This document shows, piece after piece, positions 7,927-15,728 of a stretch of DNA of 64,000 bases. The stretch is taken from contig NZ_CANMQS010000002.1 of assembly GCF_947500075.1 (NCBI RefSeq), positions 682,001-746,000 on the forward strand. The letters are read 5' to 3'. This stretch comes from an uncultured Sulfitobacter sp. (GTDB lineage: Bacteria; Pseudomonadota; Alphaproteobacteria; Rhodobacterales; Rhodobacteraceae). A program made the position numbers and the translations under genes. A model generated the notes under the pieces. That model did not search any database, was not told the DNA's origin, and was given only the letters and a program-made list of their open reading frames with translations. The stretch's first letter is position 1; every line of letters starts with the position of its first letter.

Positions 7927-8778
7927 TTATGGCGGGGTCGGGGCGTAAGTGGTGGGGCCAACGCAGTCGAACTTATACGTCGATGGGTCTGATATCCGTT
8001 CGGAGTGGCCAAGAAACAGCATCCCATCGGGCTTCAGCGTCTTGTGAAAACGTGGCCAGAGGGCGGTTTGCGTCTGCGCATCGAAATAGATCACCACATT
8101 GCGGCACATGATCAGATCGAAAGGCCGTGTCATCGGCCATGGTTTGAGCAGGTTCAGCTCGTTAAAGCGGATCATCCGGCGCACGAGGTCTTTGGTGGTG
8201 TATTCCTGTTCCCCCTCCGCACCGGCGCCTGCTTCAAAATATCGGGCGCGCAGCGGATCGGGCACGCCGCCCATCAACCGCTCGGCATAGGTGCCTGCGC
8301 GTGCAAAGCTGACGACCTCCGGGTCAATATCAGTCGCCAGAATGCGCAGGTCGAGATCCGCCACCTCGGGGGCGTGTTCAAGCAGGGTCATCACAGCAGA
8401 AACCGCTTCCTGCCCATTTGAACATCCCGCAGACCAGATGCGCATCTGGCCGCCCGCGCGCAGATGCGGCAACCGGGTATCGAGCATCTTCTTCAGCGTC
8501 TCGAAATGATGCTTCTCACGAAAGAAATGCGACACATTCGTGGTCAGGGCCGAGATCAGATGCCGGCGTTCCTGCACCCCGTCGTCAGATCCGATCAGCG
8601 TGCAATAATCAGGAAAACTGTCGATCCCAAGCGCCCTGAGGCGGTGGCGCAGCCGCGATTGGATCATCGTCGCTTTTTCAGCAACGAGCGTCAGACCGCT
8701 TTCACGATAGGCAAGGTCCGAAATCGCGCGAAAACTCGCATCATCCAGCTGCATATTGACCTGGGCGGGGCTGTTCAT
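7927..8778 (-). CDS. cheR: CheR chemoreceptor methyltransferase
   Basis: 283 aa. It has an N-terminal helical CheR_N domain, then the Rossmann methyltransferase with IWSAGCSNGQEAVSAVM, DLRILATDIDPEVV and the CRNVVIYF motif. It uses SAM to methylate receptor glutamates. Its ATG lies within the cheW stop (ATGA overlap), giving translational coupling. The motif after the SAM loop reads GQEAVS rather than the usual EEPYS; GQE is a known family variant, while AV is less common. It is the second CheR activity of the window beside the fusion protein. Confidence 0.95.
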   Translation of the reverse strand: MNSPAQVNMQLDDASFRAISDLAYRESGLTLVAEKATMIQSRLRHRLRALGIDSFPDYCTLIGSDDGVQERRHLISALTTNVSHFFREKHHFETLKKMLDTRLPHLRAGGQMRIWSAGCSNGQEAVSAVMTLLEHAPEVADLDLRILATDIDPEVVSFARAGTYAERLMGGVPDPLRARYFEAGAGAEGEQEYTTKDLVRRMIRFNELNLLKPWPMTRPFDLIMCRNVVIYFDAQTQTALWPRFHKTLKPDGMLFLGHSERISDPSTYKFDCVGPTTYAPTPP

Positions 8779-9233
8779 GCGGCGGTACTCTCGGGCACAT
8801 CAATGGTGGCGGGCAGATCAAGCACGCGGATCATCCGTTCCTCGATCAGCGTCAGCGCGCTGACCACGCCCGCTGCCGCGGCAGAGGTCAGTTCAGGCGG
8901 CGGTTGCAGGTCGTCCGAGGTGAGCGCCACGATGTCCGAAACAGCATCCACCAACAGACCGGTCATGATGTCTTCGTGTTTCACCACGATGATCACGTTG
9001 CGGTCGCTTTGTTCCCGCGGGGGCAGGCCCAGCCGCTCTGCTAGATCCATCACCGGCAAGACCGTACCACGCAGGTTGATGACACCCTTCATGTAGCGCG
9101 GGGCGTGGGGCAGGGGCGTGGCATGGGTCCATCCCCGGATTTCCCGTACCGACATGATATCAAGGGAGTATTCCTGCTCCGCGAGGCGGAAGGTCAGAAG
9201 CTCGATCGTGGCGGGTTTGGTATCATCGCTCAT
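8775..9233 (-). CDS. cheW: CheW chemotaxis coupling protein
   Basis: 152 aa, a single CheW domain: TFRLAEQEYSLDIMSVREI at the start, HAPRYMKGVINLRGTVLPVM, and VIVVKHEDIMTGLLVDAVSDI. It scaffolds receptors to CheA. It is coupled on both sides by four-base ATGA overlaps with cheA and cheR. It is the only CheW gene in the window and no chemoreceptor gene lies near it, so receptors must be encoded elsewhere. Confidence 0.96.
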   Translation of the reverse strand: MSDDTKPATIELLTFRLAEQEYSLDIMSVREIRGWTHATPLPHAPRYMKGVINLRGTVLPVMDLAERLGLPPREQSDRNVIIVVKHEDIMTGLLVDAVSDIVALTSDDLQPPPELTSAAAAGVVSALTLIEERMIRVLDLPATIDVPESTAA

Positions 9234-11470
9234 GCGGTGGCTCCTGCGGTCTGAATGGCGGGTGCAGCACCGGTCTGGGGCATGCTGCCGCTGCTGTTGA
9301 TGATGTCGGATGGATCAAGGATCAGCGCGATCTGCCCATCGCCCAGGATGGTTGCGGCGGCGATGCCTGACGCGCGGTAGAAACTGTCATCAAGGCCCTT
9401 GATCACGACCTGTCGCTGGTCGAGGATATTGTCGATCAACAGCGCGGCCCGCCCGCCGTCTTCGAGCGCAATCAACAGGACAACCGCATCCCCGAACCCG
9501 TCAAGCGGGTCGCGGTATCCCATGGCGGCCCCCAGATCAAAGAGGGGGACAAAGCCGCTGCGCACTTCAATGACGTAATTGCCGGGGCGTACCATCTCAA
9601 CATCGCTGTCCTGCAAGGTCAGCGTTTCAATCACGAGGTTGAGCGGCAGGACCAGCGTTTCGCCCGCGACATCGACCACCATGCCGTCAAGCACCGCAAG
9701 CGTCAGCGGCAGCGAGATCGAGAACGAAGTGCCCTCGCCCGGATTGGAGGTGGTGGTGATCCGCCCGCCAAGGGCTTGAATGGCCGTGCGCACCACATCC
9801 ATACCAACCCCGCGACCGGACAGATCCGACACGACGGTGGCCGTGGAAAAACCCGGCAGGAACAGCAGGTTGTCGATCTCGCTGTCGCTCAATTGTGAAT
9901 CCGGTGGGATCAAACCCTTGTCGATGGCGATTTGCAGGACCTTCGGCCGGTTGATCCCGGATCCGTCATCCGACACTTCGATCACCACCCGGCCCGAACG
10001 ATGCGCGGCCGTCAGGTTTACAGACCCCTGCGGCGGCTTGCCTGCGGCAATGCGGTCTTCCCTGCTTTCCAGCCCGTGATCGACGGCATTGCGGATCATA
10101 TGGGTGAGCGGGTCTGCCAACCGTTCAATCACGGTCTTATCCACTTCGGTGGATTCCCCGAACGTATGCAGGCGCACGTCCTTGCCCACGGCAGAGGAGG
10201 CTTCGCGCACGATACGCGACATGCGTTGGAACAGCGATTTCACGGGCTGCGCGCGGATCATCATCACCGAATCCTGAATGTCACGGGTCAGGCGCTGAAA
10301 CTCTTCCAGCCCGTTCATGGCATCCGAATGCGGCGACAGACCGGACCGCTCAAGGCTCTGACTCAGCATCGCCTGATTGATCACCAACTCCCCAACCAGG
10401 TTCACCAACCGCTCAATCCGGTCCAGATCGACGCGGACAACGGACTTCGCGGCAGCGGCGGGTCCACCGCCTGCCGCCGGTTTTGTCGCGCCCGCTGCGG
10501 GTTTCGGGGCGGGGTCAGCAGGGGCGGGGTCAGCGGGGGCCGGTTCTTGCGGGGGCGGCGGCGGCGCTTCGTCTTCCACTACAGGCGGAGGGGCGGCGTC
10601 GATCGAGGCGGCGGGCGGTGTTTCTGGGGCGGCCACGGGGGCCTCCGCGCCCTCCTCGGTGATGGTCAGCTGGCAGAGCCCATCGACAAACTCGAAGATG
10701 GAAGCAATCTCGCTCTGCTCCACATCCGCATCCAGGGTGATTTTCCAACTCAGATGAGGGATTTCCGGTGTCAGCCCGGCAAGGTCGGGAACATTTGAGG
10801 TGTCACAGACAACTGTACCCTGTCCCAGCTCCATCAGGTTGCGCAGCAGCAGGGCAGGTTCATTGCCCGTCTCAAACAGCTCTGCCGTGGGCGTGAAGGT
10901 GATCACGAACGCCCCGGCGGAAGGGCCGGGCATGGGCGGAGGCGGTGGCAGATCGGATATGTCAAACGCAGGCGCGTCATCTGATCCCGCCTCCCCAAGA
11001 TCAAGGTCCAGCGAGAGACCCATCGGCTGGAAATCGATATCCTCTTCGGGTGCGTCGTCCTCATCTCCGGCGCTGTCGGGCAGAAAGGCGTCGAGAGCGA
11101 CCAGCAGCTCAGCCGTTTTGTCATCTGGCATCGCATCGCCATCGCGGCTGATGCGCACAAGATCAGACAGATGATCCGCCGCCTGAAAAAAGACCTTCAT
11201 CGCCTCCGGTGTCACGTCGAAGCGACCGGCGCGGACCTCATCCAGAACCGTTTCATACCGGTGTGCAAAACGCACCAGATCCTCAAGACCAAAGGCACCG
11301 GCGCCGCCCTTGATGGAATGCACGGCGCGAAAGACGATGTTGATCGTCTCCCCATCGCCCTCACCGTCGTCCATGGTTTGCAAGCTGTCCTGGAGCGCTT
11401 CCAGCAGTTCTTCGCATTCGATGAAGAAGGAAGCGCGGATTTCCGCCATTGGATCTATGTCGCTGCTCAT
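9230..11470 (-). CDS. cheA: CheA chemotaxis histidine kinase
   Basis: 746 aa from ATG 11470, which is preceded by GAGGAG. Domain order: Hpt with phospho-His51 (AVHSIKGGAGAFG); a divergent CheY/CheB-binding region; a Pro/Ala linker around residues 310-360; dimerisation helices (VNLVGELVINQAMLSQS); an HATPase domain with HMIRNAVDHGLE, DDGSGI and GRGVGMDVV; and a C-terminal CheW-like regulatory domain. It autophosphorylates from ATP and passes phosphate to the two CheYs and CheB. It follows cheY by 10 bases and overlaps cheW. Confidence 0.97.
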   Translation of the reverse strand: MSSDIDPMAEIRASFFIECEELLEALQDSLQTMDDGEGDGETINIVFRAVHSIKGGAGAFGLEDLVRFAHRYETVLDEVRAGRFDVTPEAMKVFFQAADHLSDLVRISRDGDAMPDDKTAELLVALDAFLPDSAGDEDDAPEEDIDFQPMGLSLDLDLGEAGSDDAPAFDISDLPPPPPMPGPSAGAFVITFTPTAELFETGNEPALLLRNLMELGQGTVVCDTSNVPDLAGLTPEIPHLSWKITLDADVEQSEIASIFEFVDGLCQLTITEEGAEAPVAAPETPPAASIDAAPPPVVEDEAPPPPPQEPAPADPAPADPAPKPAAGATKPAAGGGPAAAAKSVVRVDLDRIERLVNLVGELVINQAMLSQSLERSGLSPHSDAMNGLEEFQRLTRDIQDSVMMIRAQPVKSLFQRMSRIVREASSAVGKDVRLHTFGESTEVDKTVIERLADPLTHMIRNAVDHGLESREDRIAAGKPPQGSVNLTAAHRSGRVVIEVSDDGSGINRPKVLQIAIDKGLIPPDSQLSDSEIDNLLFLPGFSTATVVSDLSGRGVGMDVVRTAIQALGGRITTTSNPGEGTSFSISLPLTLAVLDGMVVDVAGETLVLPLNLVIETLTLQDSDVEMVRPGNYVIEVRSGFVPLFDLGAAMGYRDPLDGFGDAVVLLIALEDGGRAALLIDNILDQRQVVIKGLDDSFYRASGIAAATILGDGQIALILDPSDIINSSGSMPQTGAAPAIQTAGATA

Positions 11471-11480
11471 CTGATGCTCC

Positions 11481-11846
11481 TCAGCCTGCGACCATATGCA
11501 GGGCTTTGACCAGTTTTTCCGGATCGAAAGGTTTGACGATCCACCCGGTCGCACCAGCGGTGCGGGCGCGCTGTTTGAGTTCCGGTGCCGCTTCGGTTGT
11601 CAGCACCAGAATGGGCGTGGCACGATGCTGGTCCTGATCGCGGACGGCATCAATGAAGCCGAACCCATCCATGCGGGGCATGTTGATGTCGGTGATGATC
11701 GCGTCCGGCTCCAGCCCTTCCAGCACCTCGATCCCGTGCACACCATCATCTGCGGTGTGTACAGTGAAGCCGGCCGGCAGAAGTGCCATCTTGATCATGT
11801 CGCGCATTGTGCGGCTGTCATCGACCGCAAGAACTTCCAAGGTCAT
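11481..11846 (-). CDS. cheY: CheY response regulator (first copy)
   Basis: 121-aa receiver domain with LAVDDSRTMRDMI, phospho-acceptor Asp in AIITDINMPRMDG, Thr in VLTTEAA and Lys in WIVKPFDPEKL. It starts immediately after the stop of the STAS gene (TAG directly followed by ATG) and precedes cheA by 10 bases. It is a typical motor or phosphate-sink CheY; sequence alone does not say which of the two copies binds FliM. Confidence 0.95.
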   Translation of the reverse strand: MTLEVLAVDDSRTMRDMIKMALLPAGFTVHTADDGVHGIEVLEGLEPDAIITDINMPRMDGFGFIDAVRDQDQHRATPILVLTTEAAPELKQRARTAGATGWIVKPFDPEKLVKALHMVAG

Positions 11847-12119
11847 CTACACCCCCTCCGCCAGTGTTTCGGGTGTCAGCCCCATGGCCCCCATTTGCGC
11901 CAGCACGCTGTCGGGCGTGTTGATGATGTCCAACTGGTGCCCTTGTTCGTGCAGCGTTCGCGCGGCTGATACACAGACTTGCAGGCACAGCGCCCCGATC
12001 TGCGAAACCTCCGCCAGATCAAGCACCATATCCCCACCGGGATGGGCCACAAAAGCCGCGTGCAGGTCAGACGCCGCCGTCAGGTCGAGTTTGCCCTTCG
12101 GGCTGAGTACATCAGCCAT
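11847..12119 (-). CDS. STAS-domain protein heading the che operon
   Basis: 90 aa with an anti-sigma-factor-antagonist (STAS) fold: a leading beta strand (LSPKGKLDLTAASDLHAAF), MVLDLAEVSQIGALCLQV and a C-terminal alpha-beta unit ending LAQMGAMGLTPETL. In SpoIIAA-like proteins the loop reads DSSG with a phosphorylated Ser; here it is SQIGALC, with no Ser at that position, so regulation by a serine kinase is unlikely. Family role: protein-protein switch or scaffold. It is the first gene of the operon that continues with cheY-cheA-cheW-cheR-cheY2. Confidence 0.82.
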   Translation of the reverse strand: MADVLSPKGKLDLTAASDLHAAFVAHPGGDMVLDLAEVSQIGALCLQVCVSAARTLHEQGHQLDIINTPDSVLAQMGAMGLTPETLAEGV

Positions 12120-12202
12120 AACGGGCCTCTGCGCGTGGTTGATCCAGCGATGTCATCGGCGGGCTCCCTTTGCTTGGATGACATCTTGTAGGGGGGTGTC
12201 TG

Positions 12203-12217
12203 TTAATTCTCCGTTAC
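12203..12217 (-). promoter_or_regulatory. possible CtrA binding site before the che operon
   Basis: TTAA-N7-TTAC lies 84 bases upstream of the first che-operon start codon and matches seven of eight bases of the CtrA consensus TTAA-N7-TTAA. Chemotaxis and motility genes of Rhodobacterales are generally CtrA-dependent, and the CtrA-pathway gene chpT is in this window. Chance matches are possible; no -10 element was assigned. Confidence 0.4.
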
Positions 12218-12263
12218 CCGCAGGCAGCCCCATTGCGCTGCACCCAACAAGGGCGGCAGCCAC

Positions 12264-12294
12264 AAAAAAGCCCCGCACCTGAGGGCGCGGGGCT
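12264..12294 (-). terminator. intrinsic terminator of the methyltransferase operon
   Basis: An 8-bp stem AGCCCCGC / GCGGGGCT (12269-12276 and 12287-12294) is followed on the minus strand by six T residues. It lies 26 bases past the stop of the pterin-binding methyltransferase gene. Confidence 0.85.
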
Positions 12295-12319
12295 GAATTA
12301 CTGGTTTGTAATGAAAGGC

Positions 12320-13399
12320 TTAGCGGCGTCGCCGTCCGCCGGTGCGGCCTGCGCGCCCGCGCCCTTCCTGACCGGCCTTCGGCGCGGTTTTGTTAAATTT
12401 GATCCATTCCCCGCCATGGGGATCGCGATCAAACAGGAAGTTCGCCGCCCGGATCGCTTCCATTTCCTTGCCCGCGCGGGCCAGGGTGGAACCCATGCCG
12501 AAAAGCTGCACAAAGGCTTCGTCGTCCATCCCTTCGGGCAGGACCACACCCAGCGCTTCGACCTCAGCCCGCTTTTCTGCGATTTTGGCCGCGTTCACGG
12601 GCAGGGCGACCGGGTTCATGATCGCAGACGTCATGCCCGCGCCCATTGCCATCGGCAGAAACGCGTTGTTGATCCCGTGCCGGTTGGGCAGGCCAAAGCT
12701 GATGTTGGACGCCCCGCAGGTGGTGTTCACGCCCAATTCTTCCCGCAGACGGCGCACAAGGGTAAAGACCTGATGGCCCGCCGTTGCCATCGCGCCAATC
12801 GGCATGACCAGCGGGTCAACCACGATGTCATGGGCGGGAATGCCGTGATCCGCAGCCCGTTCGACGATCAGCTTGGCCACGGCAAAGCGCACATTTGGGT
12901 CTTCGGAAATACCGGTGTCGTCGTTAGAGATCGCCACCACCGGCACGTTATACTTCTTCACCAGCGGCAGCACCATTTCCAGCCGCTCTTCCTCCCCCGT
13001 GACGGAGTTGAGGAGCGGACGCCCCTCACAAGCCTCCAGCCCCGCCTCAAGCGCGCCGGGCACGGAGCTGTCGATGCAAATGGGCAGATCCGTCACCGCC
13101 TGTACCCGTCTGATCAGTTCCGGCATCAGCGTGGGTTCAACAAAGTTGTTGTCCGCGTAACGCGGGTCTTCGGCCATCTTGTTGGAGAACACGGCGCCGG
13201 AGTTCACATCCAGCACCGTCGCCCCCGCATTGGCCTGCGCCACCGCATCTGCCTCCACACGGGAAAAATCGCCGCGCTCCAGTTCTTCGGACAGGATCTT
13301 GCGCCCTGTGGGGTTGATCCGCTCGCCAATGACGCAGAACGGCTCTTCAAAGCCGATGACGGCGGTCTTGGTCTTGGATTCGACAATAGTGCGGGTCAT
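12320..13399 (-). CDS. methyltetrahydrofolate:corrinoid methyltransferase (pterin-binding, MetH-like module)
   Basis: 359 aa with a pterin-binding TIM barrel like the folate domain of MetH or MtgA-type enzymes: VIGERINPTGRK, VLDVNSGAVF, ICIDSSVPGALEAGLE, PLLNSVTGEEERL, TCGASNISFGLPNRHGINN. Family role: moves a methyl group between methyl-THF and a cob(I)alamin protein. No homocysteine-binding, cobalamin-binding or activation domain is attached or nearby, so it must work with partners elsewhere. The Arg/Gly-rich C-terminal tail (last about 25 residues) is a non-domain extension. It is the last gene of the operon, 11 bases after the MTHFR-like gene. Confidence 0.88.
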   Translation of the reverse strand: MTRTIVESKTKTAVIGFEEPFCVIGERINPTGRKILSEELERGDFSRVEADAVAQANAGATVLDVNSGAVFSNKMAEDPRYADNNFVEPTLMPELIRRVQAVTDLPICIDSSVPGALEAGLEACEGRPLLNSVTGEEERLEMVLPLVKKYNVPVVAISNDDTGISEDPNVRFAVAKLIVERAADHGIPAHDIVVDPLVMPIGAMATAGHQVFTLVRRLREELGVNTTCGASNISFGLPNRHGINNAFLPMAMGAGMTSAIMNPVALPVNAAKIAEKRAEVEALGVVLPEGMDDEAFVQLFGMGSTLARAGKEMEAIRAANFLFDRDPHGGEWIKFNKTAPKAGQEGRGRAGRTGGRRRR

Positions 13400-13410
13400 T
13401 CAGGTGTCCT

Positions 13411-14337
13411 TCAGGAGGCGTTGGCAGGAGTGGCAGCAGCGCCACCGTTTTCGATGGCCCAATTGGCATTGGTCTTGATCCCGCCGAGCGGGAAGAAATG
13501 CACGCAGGCGATGTTGAAATCAGGGTTGGCCGCCTTGTGTGCGGCAAGTTCGTTCAGCACATCCGTCGGCTCATAGGGCAGCAGCAGCTTGGTCACGTCC
13601 ATCGCGCGCTTTTGCAGCACTTTCAGGGAAGGGCCGACGCCGCAGGCAATGGCGAACTTGATCAGCGTTTGCAGCTTGGCTGGGCCTGCAATGCCGATAT
13701 GGACGGGCAGGGTGATGCCCGCCTCCTTCAGACTGTCAGCCCAAGCGATGATTGGCCCTGCGTCAAAGGCGAATTGCGTGGCAATCGCCATCTGCGCGTC
13801 GGTGCGTGTCTGGAACTCGTTCTTCCAGCGCAGCGCCGCATCCACATTCGCCGTGCCTTTGGCGTCAATGTCGCGGTTGCCTTCGGGGTGGCCCGCCACG
13901 TGCAGCCGCTCAAACCCGGCTTCATCAAACAGCCCTGTTTCCATCAACTGCATGGAGTCGCTGAAATCGCCGTGCGGCTGCGCAACACCGCCTGCCAGCA
14001 ACAGCGCCTGCTTTACATCCGCTTCGCCCTGATAGCGGGCGATCCAGTCGGCCAGCGTGGCGCGGTCCTTGATGATCCGCGCCGGGAAGTGCGGCATGAC
14101 GGTGTAACCGTCGTCCTTCAGGCGCTTGGCGGTCGCCACCATATCCTCAATCGGCGTGCCCTCGATATGCGCGATGTAGACGCGGGTCTCTGCGGGCAGC
14201 AGGGCACGGAAATCCTCGACCTTCTCTGCGGTGCGGGGCATCACCTCGATGGAATAGTCCTGAAGGAAGGCTTCAACTTCGGCGTTGGCACCCACGGGCG
14301 CGGCCGCCTCTTTACGGCGGAAATTGAGAAGGGCCAT
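13411..14337 (-). CDS. methylenetetrahydrofolate reductase family protein
   Basis: 308 aa from ATG 14337, with GGAGAAC just upstream. It is a diverged MetF-family barrel: DYSIEVMPRTAEKVEDFRALLP, VYIAHIEGT, ALLLAGGVAQPHGDF and QFAFDAGPIIAWADSLKEAGITLPVHIGIAGPA. MetF reduces methylene-THF to methyl-THF, the substrate of the methyltransferase encoded next in the operon, so the two together would supply a methylated corrinoid. Sequence divergence from classical MetF leaves the direction of the reaction open (methyl-THF oxidation is possible). It is preceded by the small virulence-factor-family gene, 34 bases away. Confidence 0.86.
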   Translation of the reverse strand: MALLNFRRKEAAAPVGANAEVEAFLQDYSIEVMPRTAEKVEDFRALLPAETRVYIAHIEGTPIEDMVATAKRLKDDGYTVMPHFPARIIKDRATLADWIARYQGEADVKQALLLAGGVAQPHGDFSDSMQLMETGLFDEAGFERLHVAGHPEGNRDIDAKGTANVDAALRWKNEFQTRTDAQMAIATQFAFDAGPIIAWADSLKEAGITLPVHIGIAGPAKLQTLIKFAIACGVGPSLKVLQKRAMDVTKLLLPYEPTDVLNELAAHKAANPDFNIACVHFFPLGGIKTNANWAIENGGAAATPANAS

Positions 14338-14371
14338 GATGTTCTCCTTGAACATGGAAAGCACTGGGATG

Positions 14372-14668
14372 TTACGCCCAGCCGTCGTTGGCAATCAGTG
14401 TCTTGATCCGCGCGCGGTCATATTCCGCGTCCAGTCGTGCGGCTTCTGCGTCTGCAATCGCATCCGGATCACCCTCTACCGTGAACGGATCCGCCTTGCG
14501 CCACTCTGCCAGATAAGCATCGGTATCCTCTGCGCCAACTTTCATCGCGGCGCGGTCGATGGCCTGCTCAAACCGCTCCGGCAGCGGGCGTTTGGACCCA
14601 CGTCGGCCCTTGCCCACGATCACCTGAGCAGGGATGTCGCGCCAGTATACGATTGTGACGTCGGGCAT
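14372..14668 (-). CDS. small 'virulence factor' family protein of the one-carbon operon
   Basis: 98 aa from ATG 14668 with GGAGGAA upstream. It begins MPDVTIVYWRDIPAQVIVGK and ends with an acidic-basic helical half; this matches the small domain databases call 'virulence factor', which I recall beside MetF-like and pterin-methyltransferase genes in Rhodobacterales. There is no signal peptide, metal motif or membrane segment. The family name has no demonstrated meaning here. The fixed association points to a helper role in methyl-THF/corrinoid chemistry, which is inference. Confidence 0.75.
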   Translation of the reverse strand: MPDVTIVYWRDIPAQVIVGKGRRGSKRPLPERFEQAIDRAAMKVGAEDTDAYLAEWRKADPFTVEGDPDAIADAEAARLDAEYDRARIKTLIANDGWA

Positions 14669-14871
14669 GGGATGATTCCTCCGTTGCGTTGAAGACCTGC
14701 TTACAATCCGCGATGCCCCGGACATCGCATTTTTCCGACAATCCGCACTTCGCGAACGACGCGGCTGTTTTATGCGCAATCCTTCACGGGGGCGAGGGGC
14801 GCGCGCCGTCATAATTCTCAACATCAATGTGAGGTTGAGCGGGCGGCAGGGCTGTGGCAGGACTTGGTGCC

Positions 14872-15642
14872 ATGAAAGCCGCGCTCCCTTCCGACGCCTA
14901 TGTGCTGTGCAGCAATCCGCGCAGTGGCACGACGCTGACCTGTGATCTGTTGCGCCAGACCGGCGTGGCTGGTGCGCCGGAGTCCTTTTTCCGCCAGAAG
15001 AGCCTTGCAGACTGGTGCACATCCTGGGCCATCGAAGGTGAGGTGCGACCGGAGGAGGAGTGTTTCTCCCGTGCCTATTTCAACGCCATGCGACGGGCGG
15101 GGCAGGCGGGCACGCAGACCTTCGGGCTGCGCCTGATGGGGCCTGATCTGACCTTTGCCTGCGACTGGCTGGCGCGGCTGCATCCAGACGTGCCAACAGA
15201 CCGCGCCCGGTTTGAAGCGGCTTTCGGACCGACGCGCTATATCCACCTGTCACGGCGCGACAAGCTGGCCGAAGCTGTGTCCTACCTGCGGGCAGAGCAG
15301 ACCGGGCTGTGGCACGCCCACCCGGATGGGGGCGACATTGAACGCATCGCGCCTTCGGAACCAGAGGGCTACGACCCGGACCGGATCACCGCGCGGATTG
15401 AGATGCTGCAAGCCTATGATGTGGCCTGGTCGGAGTGGTTTGCAGATCAAGGGATCAAGCCACTGCGGGTGAGCTACGAAGCACTGTGCAAAGATACTTT
15501 AGGTGTTCTTTCCAAGATGTTGCAATTCCTGAATAAAGACCCTGAACTGGCGAAAACGGTTTCCCCCGGCACGCGCAAGCTGGCTGACGATACCTCTGCC
15601 ACGTGGATCGCGGAATATCGCCGAACCTATCCAGCGGGTTAA
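14872..15642 (+). CDS. Stf0-type sulfotransferase
   Basis: 256 aa from ATG 14872 (AGGA nine bases upstream; an in-frame GTG at 14854 is the alternative). The 5'-PAPS loop is visible as YVLCSNPRSGTTLTCDLL, and the 3'-phosphate site is probably RYIHLSRRDKLAEAVSYLRA. Length and motifs fit the Stf0 (trehalose 2-sulfotransferase) family, which sulfates small molecules or glycans. The acceptor cannot be deduced: no glycosyltransferase, PAPS-synthesis or trehalose gene is near. The last about 50 codons are noticeably richer in AT than the rest. Confidence 0.84.
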   Translation: MKAALPSDAYVLCSNPRSGTTLTCDLLRQTGVAGAPESFFRQKSLADWCTSWAIEGEVRPEEECFSRAYFNAMRRAGQAGTQTFGLRLMGPDLTFACDWLARLHPDVPTDRARFEAAFGPTRYIHLSRRDKLAEAVSYLRAEQTGLWHAHPDGGDIERIAPSEPEGYDPDRITARIEMLQAYDVAWSEWFADQGIKPLRVSYEALCKDTLGVLSKMLQFLNKDPELAKTVSPGTRKLADDTSATWIAEYRRTYPAG

Positions 15643-15728
15643 GAATTGGCCTGACCTGCATGATGACGCTTGCGCGAACCGCCCCGCGAGACTAGCTTGG
15701 GGATAACTCGATATGAAAGGCGCGAACG

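Noticed and set aside
7927-8778. CheR with GQE instead of EE in the SAM region as an inactive enzyme
   Set aside because: GQE occurs in many working CheR proteins; the rest of the SAM-binding and CRNVVIYF motifs are intact, so inactivity is not supported.
14669-14871. Possible SAM-II riboswitch before the one-carbon operon
   Set aside because: I looked for the pseudoknot core and found only a GCGATG/CATCGC stem; the conserved loop sequences are absent.
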